Positions 37,521 through 45,986 of a stretch of 64,000 nucleotides of DNA are shown here, in pieces (the stretch's first letter is position 1; the number at the start of each line of letters is the position of its first letter). Source of the DNA: Bacteroidaceae bacterium (GTDB lineage Bacteria > Bacteroidota > Bacteroidia > Bacteroidales > Bacteroidaceae); contig JAFXVN010000083.1 of the NCBI GenBank assembly GCA_017524545.1, forward strand, positions 1-64,000, given 5' to 3'. Both the position numbers and the translations under genes were made by a program. Under the pieces are notes generated by a model that did no database searches, was not told the DNA's origin, and saw only the letters and a program-made list of their open reading frames with translations.

Positions 37521-38693
37521 ATGAAGCGTCCACATTTATTTTCACAAAATGTTGAGAATGCAATTGACATCGCAGAACAATCTACTATGGCATATTCTCA
37601 TTTTATAACAAAATGGGAAGTAACAAGTAATGCTAGAGCATTTTATATTCCTCCTTATGCATGGGAAATGTTCTTTGATGCAAAAGGTGGTAATGAGAAG
37701 AAATGCATAGAACGAAATATCTGTTGGCAAAAGGATAAGAAATACAATAATAAAATATACTATTATTCTAGTAAAAAAGAATATCGAATAGCCAATTTTG
37801 GTGGTAAGTCTTTTGAATTCTTGCAAGACAAATATATCGGCAGTCTTCTAATCGTTGCAAAAGGTGAAGATGATTTGTATAATGCATACGTTTTAGAGGC
37901 CCAGAAAGATATAGATGATTTTTTGGAGTTTTATAGACTTGATAATACGAATCCTACTCAATGTGTAAAAGGACTATATAGCTCGAATATTAGTAAAGAA
38001 AAATTAAATAAAATACAAAGTATTGTTGAGCAATATACAGAATTTCCTACAACATCAGAGATCTGTACTACAGCACAAAACTTGATTATTAGTATAGGTA
38101 AACTTCAAAATAAAGATATTGTTAGAAACTGTGATAGGCTTGTAAAAGATTGGTACGATGTGGATTTCCTTATATTCGAAGGAATAGAAGAGAAACTTTA
38201 TAGGCCATATATAATGGAACCAATTGGTGACTTAAATCGCTTGCTAAGGTTATCTAAAGTAATAACAAATAGGCGCAAGTCAAGGGCAGGTCTTTCACTT
38301 GAAAATCATTTAAGCAGAATTTTTGATGCGTGTGGTTTTATATATGAAAAGCATGCTGAAACGGAACTGCATAAGAAACCTGATTTCTTGTTCCCCAATA
38401 GTGAATGCTATCACAACGTAAATTTTAATCAAGATAAATTGTTAATGTTAGCTGCAAAAACAACCTGCAAAGACAGGTGGAGACAAGTTCTTAATGAAGC
38501 AGATAAAATACGGAACAAGTATTTGTTTACATTACAGCCAGGAGTATCACATAATCAGTTAAAAGAAATGAAAAGTTGTGATCTGACCCTTGTCGTCCCA
38601 CATAAGAATTTGAAACTGTTTGATTACTCTGAAACCCAAAATGTAATGGACCTTACTACTTTTGTTTCGTACATAAAAGAAAAACAACAATGA
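37521..38693 (+). CDS. EcoRII-like type II restriction endonuclease (copy 2)
   Basis: A 390-residue homologue of the enzyme at 2082-3368. The N-terminal effector domain (about 20-150; FGGKSFEFLQDKYIGSLLIV) is diverged, while the nuclease domain (about 240-365) is strongly conserved: [27 protein letters not shown] and [12 protein letters not shown] with D288, K313 and K317 at the same spacing. It lacks the extra C-terminal tail of copy 1. I start at MKRPHLF (37521) rather than 56 codons upstream because that extension reads through a hairpin. It precedes its methyltransferase with an ATGA overlap, the reverse of the order in cassette 1. AT-rich, like the rest of the island. Confidence 0.88.
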   Translation: MKRPHLFSQNVENAIDIAEQSTMAYSHFITKWEVTSNARAFYIPPYAWEMFFDAKGGNEKKCIERNICWQKDKKYNNKIYYYSSKKEYRIANFGGKSFEFLQDKYIGSLLIVAKGEDDLYNAYVLEAQKDIDDFLEFYRLDNTNPTQCVKGLYSSNISKEKLNKIQSIVEQYTEFPTTSEICTTAQNLIISIGKLQNKDIVRNCDRLVKDWYDVDFLIFEGIEEKLYRPYIMEPIGDLNRLLRLSKVITNRRKSRAGLSLENHLSRIFDACGFIYEKHAETELHKKPDFLFPNSECYHNVNFNQDKLLMLAAKTTCKDRWRQVLNEADKIRNKYLFTLQPGVSHNQLKEMKSCDLTLVVPHKNLKLFDYSETQNVMDLTTFVSYIKEKQQ

Positions 38694-39805
38694 GTAAAAA
38701 GAAATATACATTCATAGATTTGTTCGCTGGCATAGGTGGCTTCCACACAGCAATGCATAGTGTGGGGGCAAAATGCGTATTCGCAAGCGAATGGGATAAG
38801 AACGCAAGATTATCATATGAGGCAAACTATATAGGTATAGAACCTAAGTTGTTTAAGAAGAACAAAAAAGGAGAGTATCTATATTTTAATGAAGATATTA
38901 ACGATGTTGTACCCTCTAAAGTGCCTAACTTTGACATCTGCTGCGGAGGTTTTCCATGCCAACCTTTTTCTGTTGCTGGTTTGAAAAAAGGTTTTGAAGA
39001 CACTAGAGGAACTTTGTTCTTTAATATCGCAAATCTTGTAAAAGAAAAAATAGAGACAGGTCATCCACCTAGGGTCTTATTTTTAGAAAATGTCAGGGGA
39101 TTAAAGAATCATGATAAGGGGAAAACGTTGAAAGTCATTCTTGCAACACTTGATGAACTTGGTTATGGTTATTCTTACGAAGTGCTGAATGCTAAATATT
39201 TTGGTGTTCCTCAGAATCGTGAACGTCTTTTTATTATTGCATGGTACAAAGAGTTAGTAAATATTGATTCTTTCAAATTTCCTTATGGTATTGCAGAAGA
39301 TGGTTCTACAATATATGAAAAAGAGAAATTAAAAGAGGGAACAATTCCGACTAAAGTATCTGATATCTTTGAGCCTTCTATTATAACGGCACCAAATTAT
39401 ACCATTAGCGACAGACTGTGGGAAGGGCATAGGAATCGCAAAGAAAGAAACCGTTTAAACGGAAAGGGCTTTGGTTTTTCATTATTTAATGGAAATAGTA
39501 CTTATACAAGTACAATTTCAGCTCGATATTGGAAAGACGGAAGTGAGATATTGATTGACCAATCTGAGTTGGGCATTAATCCACGTACATTATCACCAGT
39601 TGAGGCAGGACGTTTGCAGGGTTATCGGATTATTGGCAGTGGGTGGGAGTTTCCTGAAGCTGCAAACAATCAGAATTATAACAATTCTAATCCAGAGTTC
39701 AGGATTGTTGTTTCTAAAAAGGAAGCTTATCGCCAGTTTGGGAACAGCGTTGCCATCCCAGTTATTAAAAGGCTCGCACAAGAGATTGTTAAACAATTAT
39801 TATAG
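38690..39805 (+). CDS. DNA (cytosine-5) methyltransferase, Dcm-like (copy 2)
   Basis: A 371-residue C5 methyltransferase, the protective partner of the preceding EcoRII-like enzyme. Motifs: [59 protein letters not shown], and X FGNSVAIPVI. The target-recognition region includes [14 protein letters not shown], close to [12 protein letters not shown] of copy 1, so the two may recognise related sites. It starts directly at the catalytic domain, without the roughly 110-residue extension of copy 1. Translationally coupled to the endonuclease (ATGA). Confidence 0.92.
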   Translation: MSKKKYTFIDLFAGIGGFHTAMHSVGAKCVFASEWDKNARLSYEANYIGIEPKLFKKNKKGEYLYFNEDINDVVPSKVPNFDICCGGFPCQPFSVAGLKKGFEDTRGTLFFNIANLVKEKIETGHPPRVLFLENVRGLKNHDKGKTLKVILATLDELGYGYSYEVLNAKYFGVPQNRERLFIIAWYKELVNIDSFKFPYGIAEDGSTIYEKEKLKEGTIPTKVSDIFEPSIITAPNYTISDRLWEGHRNRKERNRLNGKGFGFSLFNGNSTYTSTISARYWKDGSEILIDQSELGINPRTLSPVEAGRLQGYRIIGSGWEFPEAANNQNYNNSNPEFRIVVSKKEAYRQFGNSVAIPVIKRLAQEIVKQLL

Positions 39806-39813
39806 TTTTTGCC

Positions 39814-41643
39814 ATGGGAGAATTAAGAAACTTGCAACAAATTTACAGTTTAGCGGCTGGTCGTTTCAATCAATATGAAGGAAAAGACTTCGTGTTACCA
39901 GAGGTGTTCAAAGAACAGGTAAAGGAAATTAATAGTAATCTCATTACTTATAACAAATACTCTGCTATTATTGAAACCAGAGGAAACCAAAATGGAGTTC
40001 TTAATATTTTCCTTCCTAATCAGTGGTTTTATATAGCTTCATACTTTACTGATTTTTACAACGAATTACAGCGATATAAAAAGGAGGCACTCAAAGTAGT
40101 ATCTAAAGAAAGACTAAAGGTCCTGAATGGCTCTACTCTGACCCAAAGAGAAGAGATCCTTTTACAGCAATTGTCTTTATCAGAACAATCAAAATCGTAT
40201 CTTCGAAGATTTATTACTGATTATTCTTGGTGGAGTGGTGCTAAGACTATAGATAGAGGCGATTTTTATGTTTCTCCAATATTGAATAGTGCAAGATTGG
40301 TAAATGCATCACAAACATTTGTTGCTGACTTATGTGCTTTCCTCGCAGATAAGAAAGAATTAGTTGATGCCATTATTACAGGTGAGGAATCTGCTGATCA
40401 AACTTTTGATAATAGCAGTACACTACCTCTCCAGCAAATCTTCTATGGCGCTCCCGGTACAGGGTATATACGTTCATATCTAACCGCTCTTCGTACTAAG
40501 CCATTTATGCTGTTGGCTGGTATAAGCGGGACGGGCAAGAGCCGCATTGTGAGGAAGCTGGCGCAGGCGACCACCACTCAGCATTATGCCAAAGAAGAAG
40601 ACCGATGGAAAGACAACCGACCAGAGAACTTCGAGCTGATACAGGTGAAGCCCAACTGGCATAATTCGATGGATGTGGTGGGATTCTTCTCCAACATCTC
40701 AAAGCGGTATGAGTTTACGCCCTTTGTGGAGTTCATCGTGAAAGCGTGGCAACACAAAGACACACCGTATTTCCTCTGCTTGGACGAAATGAACTTGGCT
40801 CCAGTGGAAGAATACTTTGCCGAGTTCCTTAGTGCCATTGAGTCACGTTCAGCAGACGAGAACGGCGAGTATATAACCGACCCCATCATAAAGCCATTCA
40901 AAAAGTTTGGGAAGGATGCCTGCGAGGATATGCTGAAGCATCTTTTGGGCGAAGCACATCATACGGAGTCTAACCCATTGGCTGTGCAGTTCTCGGAAAA
41001 AGGTCTTACGCTTCCTCCAAACCTGATGGTGATGGGTACTGTGAATATGGACGAGACCACTTTCTCGTTCTCGCGAAAGGTGCTTGACAGAGCCATGTCG
41101 GTGGAGATGAACGAAGTGGATTACGACAAGTTCCTGTCGGGCGAAAGCGAACAATTCCCGCTCTTGACCGAGGTGAACGAATTGCTGGTGAAACGTCCGC
41201 AGCAGGCATCGGAGGTGAAGGATGACATAGACAGTAAGAAGGTGACTGATTACCTGAAAGCCGTTAACGACCTATTGGAAGGCACGCCGTTCAAGCTGGG
41301 TTATCGCGCTGCCAATGAGGCAATGCTCTATGTCTCTGCAAGCCGTGACTTTGCTGGCGAGAAGTTTAGCATAGAGAAAGCGTTGGACGAATTCACCTTG
41401 ATGAAAATCCTGTCGCGCATTGAGGGCGACGACAACCGACTGGCTGTTGACGAAAGTGACAAGAGAGCGACATCAATAGGATTAGATGCAATAACAGACA
41501 CGGGCGAAAGCCGCATCAACCTGTTGAACTGCCTGCGTGCGATAGTGAGAAAACATCTTGGCAACGAAACTGCCACCGAGAAGAAAATCAACATCATGTA
41601 CCACACCCTCGAAAGGGAACACTTTGTTTCCTACTGGGCATAA
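39814..41643 (+). CDS. mcrB: McrB-like AAA+ NTPase (chimeric)
   Basis: A 609-residue McrB-type motor of a modification-dependent (type IV) restriction system. The functional P-loop is LLAGISGTGKSR (about 230-241), with Walker B FLCLDEMNLAPVE and the sensor region MGTVNMDETTFSFSRKVLDR. About 25 residues upstream lies a second, degenerate P-loop, IFYGAPGTGY, which lacks the Lys and Ser/Thr. Base composition shifts at about 40.48 kb, between the two: AT-rich before, GC-rich after. The protein thus looks like a fusion of the N-terminal part of one McrB with the motor of another. It shares a 1-nt border with the McrC-like gene. Confidence 0.8.
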   Translation: MGELRNLQQIYSLAAGRFNQYEGKDFVLPEVFKEQVKEINSNLITYNKYSAIIETRGNQNGVLNIFLPNQWFYIASYFTDFYNELQRYKKEALKVVSKERLKVLNGSTLTQREEILLQQLSLSEQSKSYLRRFITDYSWWSGAKTIDRGDFYVSPILNSARLVNASQTFVADLCAFLADKKELVDAIITGEESADQTFDNSSTLPLQQIFYGAPGTGYIRSYLTALRTKPFMLLAGISGTGKSRIVRKLAQATTTQHYAKEEDRWKDNRPENFELIQVKPNWHNSMDVVGFFSNISKRYEFTPFVEFIVKAWQHKDTPYFLCLDEMNLAPVEEYFAEFLSAIESRSADENGEYITDPIIKPFKKFGKDACEDMLKHLLGEAHHTESNPLAVQFSEKGLTLPPNLMVMGTVNMDETTFSFSRKVLDRAMSVEMNEVDYDKFLSGESEQFPLLTEVNELLVKRPQQASEVKDDIDSKKVTDYLKAVNDLLEGTPFKLGYRAANEAMLYVSASRDFAGEKFSIEKALDEFTLMKILSRIEGDDNRLAVDESDKRATSIGLDAITDTGESRINLLNCLRAIVRKHLGNETATEKKINIMYHTLEREHFVSYWA

Positions 41644-43866
41644 ATGGCTGCGAAGAGGGACATATTCAACTTCGAGGTTCGGAACAACGATGTCCGAATA
41701 CGCTTTTCGTGCGACAAAGCAATAGACCGCATTCGGAAAGCGATGGAAAACCTGCGTGTGGAACAAGGGAACGAGAAACTGACAGCCGAATTTGTCACTC
41801 CACAAGCTGATGCCTGCTTTATATTCAACGGACATGAGAGCGAGAGCAAACGGCTGACGCGCGGAGCCTTGTTCTTCGAGAACACACAGTATCCTGTGCT
41901 TATCCAAGGCGAGAAGGATGTGAGCGAAATGTCGCTGAGGTTCTCCAATGTGGCGAAAGATGCACAGTTGAGCAGCGACAACAATCTGCTGTTCGGTGCA
42001 GTAGGGTTCGGCAATCAGGTTGGGAAAACAGACATCTGCCTCAGCTACAAAAGAAACGGAGTAGCCAAGAGCCTGCGGTTTACGACAGAAGTATTGAGCT
42101 ACAAACTGGACTTCCGCACCGACATGAAGTGGATTATCCGTGACATTGAGCAGGAATATAGTATGTTGTCGTTTGCCTTCTTGCGTGAGACATACATCAA
42201 TTTCCGCACTCGCAACGGAGAATCGTCCGACTTGATTTGGTGGCAGATATTCCAGTCCTGCTTCCGCGACATCACCAACGCTTGCAGACAAATCATCAAC
42301 TCGCCCAGACGGAAACTGCACGACAGGGTGACATACGAGCGAAGGGAAAGGTTAAGGTGGGTGAATCAAGAAATAGAGAATGAGTATTACGAGTTCAAGG
42401 ACGACCCTCATCACCTCTACCGCACACACGAACTCTGTCACACCAACGATACTGTGGAAAACCGCTTCCTGAAATTTGTGATGGTACAGACGCTTCAGCG
42501 TTTTACTGTAGTTAGCCAGCATATCAGGAACTCCGTTGCGAAATCCAAGATTATGGAGTGCAGGCTTGACGAGATGGGCGAAGAACTGCAACGGCTCACC
42601 AATCATCCCTTCTTCCGCAGTATAGGCATATTCAAAGGATTTGTACAGGACTCGCTGGTGATGAAGAAATCAACCAACTACCGCACTATCTACCAGAAGT
42701 GGATAGAGCTGCAATGCGGGTATGAGTTGGAAGAGGGCATCAACAAGTTGGAGACAAAGGATATTGCCATGCTGTATGAGATATGGTGTTTCCTGAAGGT
42801 AAAGAATATCGTCTCCGAATTGTTGGGCGAGAAGGCAGTGGCTCATTACAAAGGAAAGAGGCTGACGCCGCAGTTTGTCCGCGACTTGAACTGGGGAACT
42901 CATTCGGAAGTTACCTTCTTGCGAACGGAGGACAAAGTGGAACTGGCATCGGTGATGTATAACGCTCCTGTGAGAGAAGATGACTGCCAGATAACATCTG
43001 CCATTGGAGGCACTACGACATTCACCACGCAGCAGCGTCCAGACATTGTGCTGCGATTGACCAAACGTCAGAAAGAGATTCAATATACCTTCCTCTTTGA
43101 TGCCAAATATCGCATCAGCGACACACATCCCGACGATTTGGACATTCCGCCAAGTGATGCCATTGACCAAATGCACCGATACCGTGATGCCATCTATTAT
43201 ATAGACCCCACGAATAAGAAGCCTAAGCGCGAGGTTATTGGCGGATATGTGCTCTTCCCTGGGAATTATACACGAGAGGAGTTTGAGCATTCGCACTATT
43301 ACCAATCCATCAAAGCCATTGGCATCGGAGCTTTCCCTTTGAGGCCATCAGAAGGAATCACAGTTGACCCAAATAGCAGCGAGCAGGCACTGAGGGAGCA
43401 GATTGCAGAGTGGCTGAAACGGAGCCGAATGAAAACCTATCTGTATAAGAACGTGGCTCCTCAGCATGGATTGGATTATCAAGACCCGGACGATGTGGTT
43501 TTGATCAACTTTGCCAAAAAGGACAAATTGGCGAAGATGAAAGAGCTGGGACTGTGCTATCTGCGTACAGGCGAGGATGCCGGAGCAATTGTTTTGGAAC
43601 CAAGAGCCTTGAACGCTCGCTATGTGATGCTGCACAATGGTTTGTCTGGCACACTATATAAGCTTAAAGGTGCTGGACCTCGTTTTATGTCGAGGGAAGC
43701 TTTGCAGAAGAAAGGCTTTGAGAATCTTGAGCATGAGTATTATCTGACATATTCCTTTGACACGAGCCAGTCGCAAGACTACACATATATACCTGGACTT
43801 GAAAGAGGCCGGAGCACCTATAAACCCTGGTTTGCGACTTGGGAAGAGCTGATGAATTTGGATTGA
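41644..43866 (+). CDS. McrC-like DUF2357 / PD-(D/E)xK nuclease
   Basis: A 740-residue partner of the McrB-like NTPase. The N-terminal half matches DUF2357, which often accompanies McrB-type motors; the nuclease core shows RPDIVLRL (about 460) and FLFDAKYRI (about 480), the PD and DxK parts of a PD-(D/E)xK site. The complex should cut DNA carrying modified cytosines, with the NTPase translocating. It begins 1 nt after the mcrB stop. Codon and base use are those of the surrounding chromosome, not of the AT-rich island to its left. The gene ends 8 bp before the first REP palindrome. Confidence 0.8.
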   Translation: MAAKRDIFNFEVRNNDVRIRFSCDKAIDRIRKAMENLRVEQGNEKLTAEFVTPQADACFIFNGHESESKRLTRGALFFENTQYPVLIQGEKDVSEMSLRFSNVAKDAQLSSDNNLLFGAVGFGNQVGKTDICLSYKRNGVAKSLRFTTEVLSYKLDFRTDMKWIIRDIEQEYSMLSFAFLRETYINFRTRNGESSDLIWWQIFQSCFRDITNACRQIINSPRRKLHDRVTYERRERLRWVNQEIENEYYEFKDDPHHLYRTHELCHTNDTVENRFLKFVMVQTLQRFTVVSQHIRNSVAKSKIMECRLDEMGEELQRLTNHPFFRSIGIFKGFVQDSLVMKKSTNYRTIYQKWIELQCGYELEEGINKLETKDIAMLYEIWCFLKVKNIVSELLGEKAVAHYKGKRLTPQFVRDLNWGTHSEVTFLRTEDKVELASVMYNAPVREDDCQITSAIGGTTTFTTQQRPDIVLRLTKRQKEIQYTFLFDAKYRISDTHPDDLDIPPSDAIDQMHRYRDAIYYIDPTNKKPKREVIGGYVLFPGNYTREEFEHSHYYQSIKAIGIGAFPLRPSEGITVDPNSSEQALREQIAEWLKRSRMKTYLYKNVAPQHGLDYQDPDDVVLINFAKKDKLAKMKELGLCYLRTGEDAGAIVLEPRALNARYVMLHNGLSGTLYKLKGAGPRFMSREALQKKGFENLEHEYYLTYSFDTSQSQDYTYIPGLERGRSTYKPWFATWEELMNLD

Positions 43867-43874
43867 TGTTGCAT

Positions 43875-43905
43875 CGCACTAAAGTGCGACGAACGGGACG
43901 AAGAA
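43875..43905 (+). repeat. REP palindrome 1
   Basis: CGCACTAAAGTGCG (43875-43888), followed by the tail ACGAACGGGACGAAGAA. A second tail copy (CGAACGGGACGAAGAA) follows at 43911-43926. The same palindrome plus tail occurs twice after the transposase gene. Confidence 0.8.
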
Positions 43906-43955
43906 AGGAGCGAACGGGACGAAGAAGACGAAGAAAAATGAAATAATAAAATAAG

Positions 43956-44957
43956 ATGGAAAAAGCACCTGTCAAGCATAACAGACTGCGACGGATGGAG
44001 AAGCATGACTATACTTCGGTCTGCATCTATCTTATTACGGTAACGACGGCTGAACGCAGGCGGGTTTTAGGTTCGCTTGTGGGCAACAGCCCGGATACGG
44101 CCGAGATAAAGCCAACGGCCTTGGGTGCATACGTGGCTGAGGCTTTCCGAAAGATTGCCGCAGAAACGAAAAAAAAGACTGGATGCCGAGTGCAGGTGCT
44201 CCATTACCAAATCATGCCTGACCATTTCCATGGGATAATCTACGTCCGCGACAAGCTTCCCGCAAACTATTCTTTAGGCAAGATAATCGCTGCATGGAAG
44301 AGCGATTGTTCTCATGCTTTGTGGAATGATTCTTCGTCATGTGCTCAGGAGTTCAGTTCTGAGAAGCCTTCTCTCTTTTCGCGCGGGTTTAATGACCGCA
44401 TCCTATTCCGCAAGGGGCAGCTACAAACGTGGATAGCATATCTGAATGACAATCCTCGTCGGCTTTGGCTTAAACTCCACTTCCCCCATAGGCTGCGCAA
44501 GGTGTATGACTTCCAGGCAGGAAAGAAGGGGCATCAATATACTGCTGTTGGCAATACGTTCTTGGTGACATATCCAGAACGCCTCCAGGTTCGCTGCCAC
44601 CGTCGTCTGACAGATGAGCAGATACAAGAAGAGGTGACAAGATATCTGAGAGAAGCACGACAAGGAACGGTTCTGGTTTCGCCTTTCATATCGCCGGCAG
44701 AGAAAGCAGTATATGATGCTTGCTACAAGGAGAAATTGCCATTGATACATATTGTTAATCGGGGTTTGGATGGAAGATTCATTTACCCATCTGGGAGAGA
44801 CTTGTCGGGGTGTTCGGATGGCTTCCTGCTGGTGCTGGCGCCGTATGCTGACTATAGTGCAGAGGCGAGCGCTTCGCGTATTACACGGGCGCAATGCCTC
44901 GATATGAATGAATATGCGGCGGATTTGGCGAATGTGGGGATGGAAACATCGCACTAA
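43956..44957 (+). CDS. RAYT-type (IS200/REP-associated) tyrosine transposase
   Basis: A 333-residue Y1-family transposase. The HUH motif is in LHYQIMPDHFHGIIYV (HFH), and the helix WIAYLNDNPRR carries the likely catalytic Tyr in the place typical of REP-associated transposases (Y..xxNP). The first 70 residues (YTSVCIYLITVTTAERRRVL) also fit. It is longer than most RAYTs (about 150-230 residues), with an extra C-terminal domain of about 140 residues (VSPFISPAEKAVYDACYKEK, IVNRGLDGRFIYPSGRDLSG) of unknown role. REP palindromes flank it; its stop codon lies in REP 2. RAYTs spread or maintain REP elements without forming classical IS elements. Confidence 0.82.
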   Translation: MEKAPVKHNRLRRMEKHDYTSVCIYLITVTTAERRRVLGSLVGNSPDTAEIKPTALGAYVAEAFRKIAAETKKKTGCRVQVLHYQIMPDHFHGIIYVRDKLPANYSLGKIIAAWKSDCSHALWNDSSSCAQEFSSEKPSLFSRGFNDRILFRKGQLQTWIAYLNDNPRRLWLKLHFPHRLRKVYDFQAGKKGHQYTAVGNTFLVTYPERLQVRCHRRLTDEQIQEEVTRYLREARQGTVLVSPFISPAEKAVYDACYKEKLPLIHIVNRGLDGRFIYPSGRDLSGCSDGFLLVLAPYADYSAEASASRITRAQCLDMNEYAADLANVGMETSH

Positions 44958-45014
44958 AGTGCGCTGAACGGGACATTTGCAGCACACTAAAGTGCGCTGA
45001 ACGGGACGAAGAAA
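44950..45014 (+). repeat. REP palindromes 2 and 3
   Basis: CGCACTAAAGTGCG at 44950-44963 with the tail CTGAACGGGAC, then ACACTAAAGTGCGC around 44984-44997 with the tail TGAACGGGACGAAGAA. Both are in the same orientation as REP 1. Confidence 0.8.
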
Positions 45015-45027
45015 AGGAGGAAGGAAG

Positions 45028-45450
45028 ATGAAACAGATTGAAGTTGTTGCTGCTATTATTCGCGATGCGGAAGGGCGGGTCTTTGCTACGCTGAGGGGGT
45101 GTGGCGAATGGAAGGCAGAGCGAGAGCGGGCTCGCATGGAAGGCAAGGCTGGCTGGGAGTTCCCAGGGGGGAAGATGGAGGCTGGAGAGTTGCCGGAAGA
45201 TGCTCTGAAACGGGAGATATGGGAGGAGCTGGAGACGAGGATTGCGCCCGAGCGGCTGGTGCAGACTGTTGAATGGGACTACCCGACGTTCCACCTGACA
45301 ATGCACTGCTTCCTGTGCCACATAGAGAGTGGTAACTTGACGCTGAAGGAGCATGAGGCGGCGAGATGGCTCACCAAGGAACAGCTTGACAGTGTTGACT
45401 GGCTGCCAGCCGACCAAATTGTTGTAGAGACATTGAGAAACGATGGATAA
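45028..45450 (+). CDS. NUDIX hydrolase, MutT/8-oxo-dGTPase-like
   Basis: A 140-residue NUDIX pyrophosphohydrolase. The Nudix box spans GGKMEAGELPEDALKREIWE and the following EEL, matching Gx5Ex7REUxEE, with the final Gly of the consensus replaced. The start VVAAIIRDAEGRVFATLRGC and the size fit the MutT/NudG group, which clears oxidised or modified nucleoside triphosphates. Its end overlaps the vsr start by 8 nt, so a mutagenic-nucleotide sanitiser and a mismatch-repair nuclease are co-translated. No membrane or signal sequence. Confidence 0.82.
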   Translation: MKQIEVVAAIIRDAEGRVFATLRGCGEWKAERERARMEGKAGWEFPGGKMEAGELPEDALKREIWEELETRIAPERLVQTVEWDYPTFHLTMHCFLCHIESGNLTLKEHEAARWLTKEQLDSVDWLPADQIVVETLRNDG

Positions 45451-45961
45451 ACTGACGCCAGAGCAGCGGCATGTCTGCATGTCGCACATACGCAGCAGGG
45501 ACACGAAGCCGGAGCTGAAGGTGCGGCGGTGGCTGTGGAGCCACGGGTACCGCTACAGGCTGAACGTGAAGTCGGTGCCGGGGAAGCCGGACATCGTGAT
45601 GCGGCGGTACAGAACGGCCATCTTCGTGAACGGATGCTTCTGGCATGGTCATGAGGGGTGCTGCAAGATACCGAAGACGAACAGGGAGTTTTGGGTAAGC
45701 AAGATAGAGCGGAACAAGAGGCGCGACGAGCGGAACTATGAGGTGCTGCAGGAGAACGGATGGCACGTCATCGTGGTGTGGGAGTGCCAGCTGACGGCGA
45801 AACGCTTGGAGCAGACCATGCGCGGGATGGAACGGTTGCTCAACGAGAACTTCCTCTCCATCTACCGCCCGCACAAACCCGCCGCCTACAACCAAGACGA
45901 AGAGGACAGCCTGCCAATGGCCGCAGAGGAAGAACAGGAATATGGTGGAAATATACATTGA
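45443..45961 (+). CDS. vsr: Very short patch repair endonuclease (Vsr)
   Basis: A 172-residue Vsr endonuclease, which nicks beside T:G mismatches that arise when 5-methylcytosine deaminates. Family motifs are intact: MSHIRSRDTKPELKVRRWL, PGKPDIVMRRYRTAIFVNGC, FWHGHEGC and GWHVIVVWECQL. The acidic residue in KPDIV and the His/Cys zinc-site region are present. The last 30 residues are an acidic tail (NQDEEDSLPMAAEEEQE) beyond the usual length. Vsr genes normally travel with Dcm-type methylases; two such methylases lie in this window. Overlaps the NUDIX gene. Confidence 0.92.
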   Translation: MDKLTPEQRHVCMSHIRSRDTKPELKVRRWLWSHGYRYRLNVKSVPGKPDIVMRRYRTAIFVNGCFWHGHEGCCKIPKTNREFWVSKIERNKRRDERNYEVLQENGWHVIVVWECQLTAKRLEQTMRGMERLLNENFLSIYRPHKPAAYNQDEEDSLPMAAEEEQEYGGNIH

Positions 45962-45986
45962 TTGAATCTTAACAATATACACAGTT

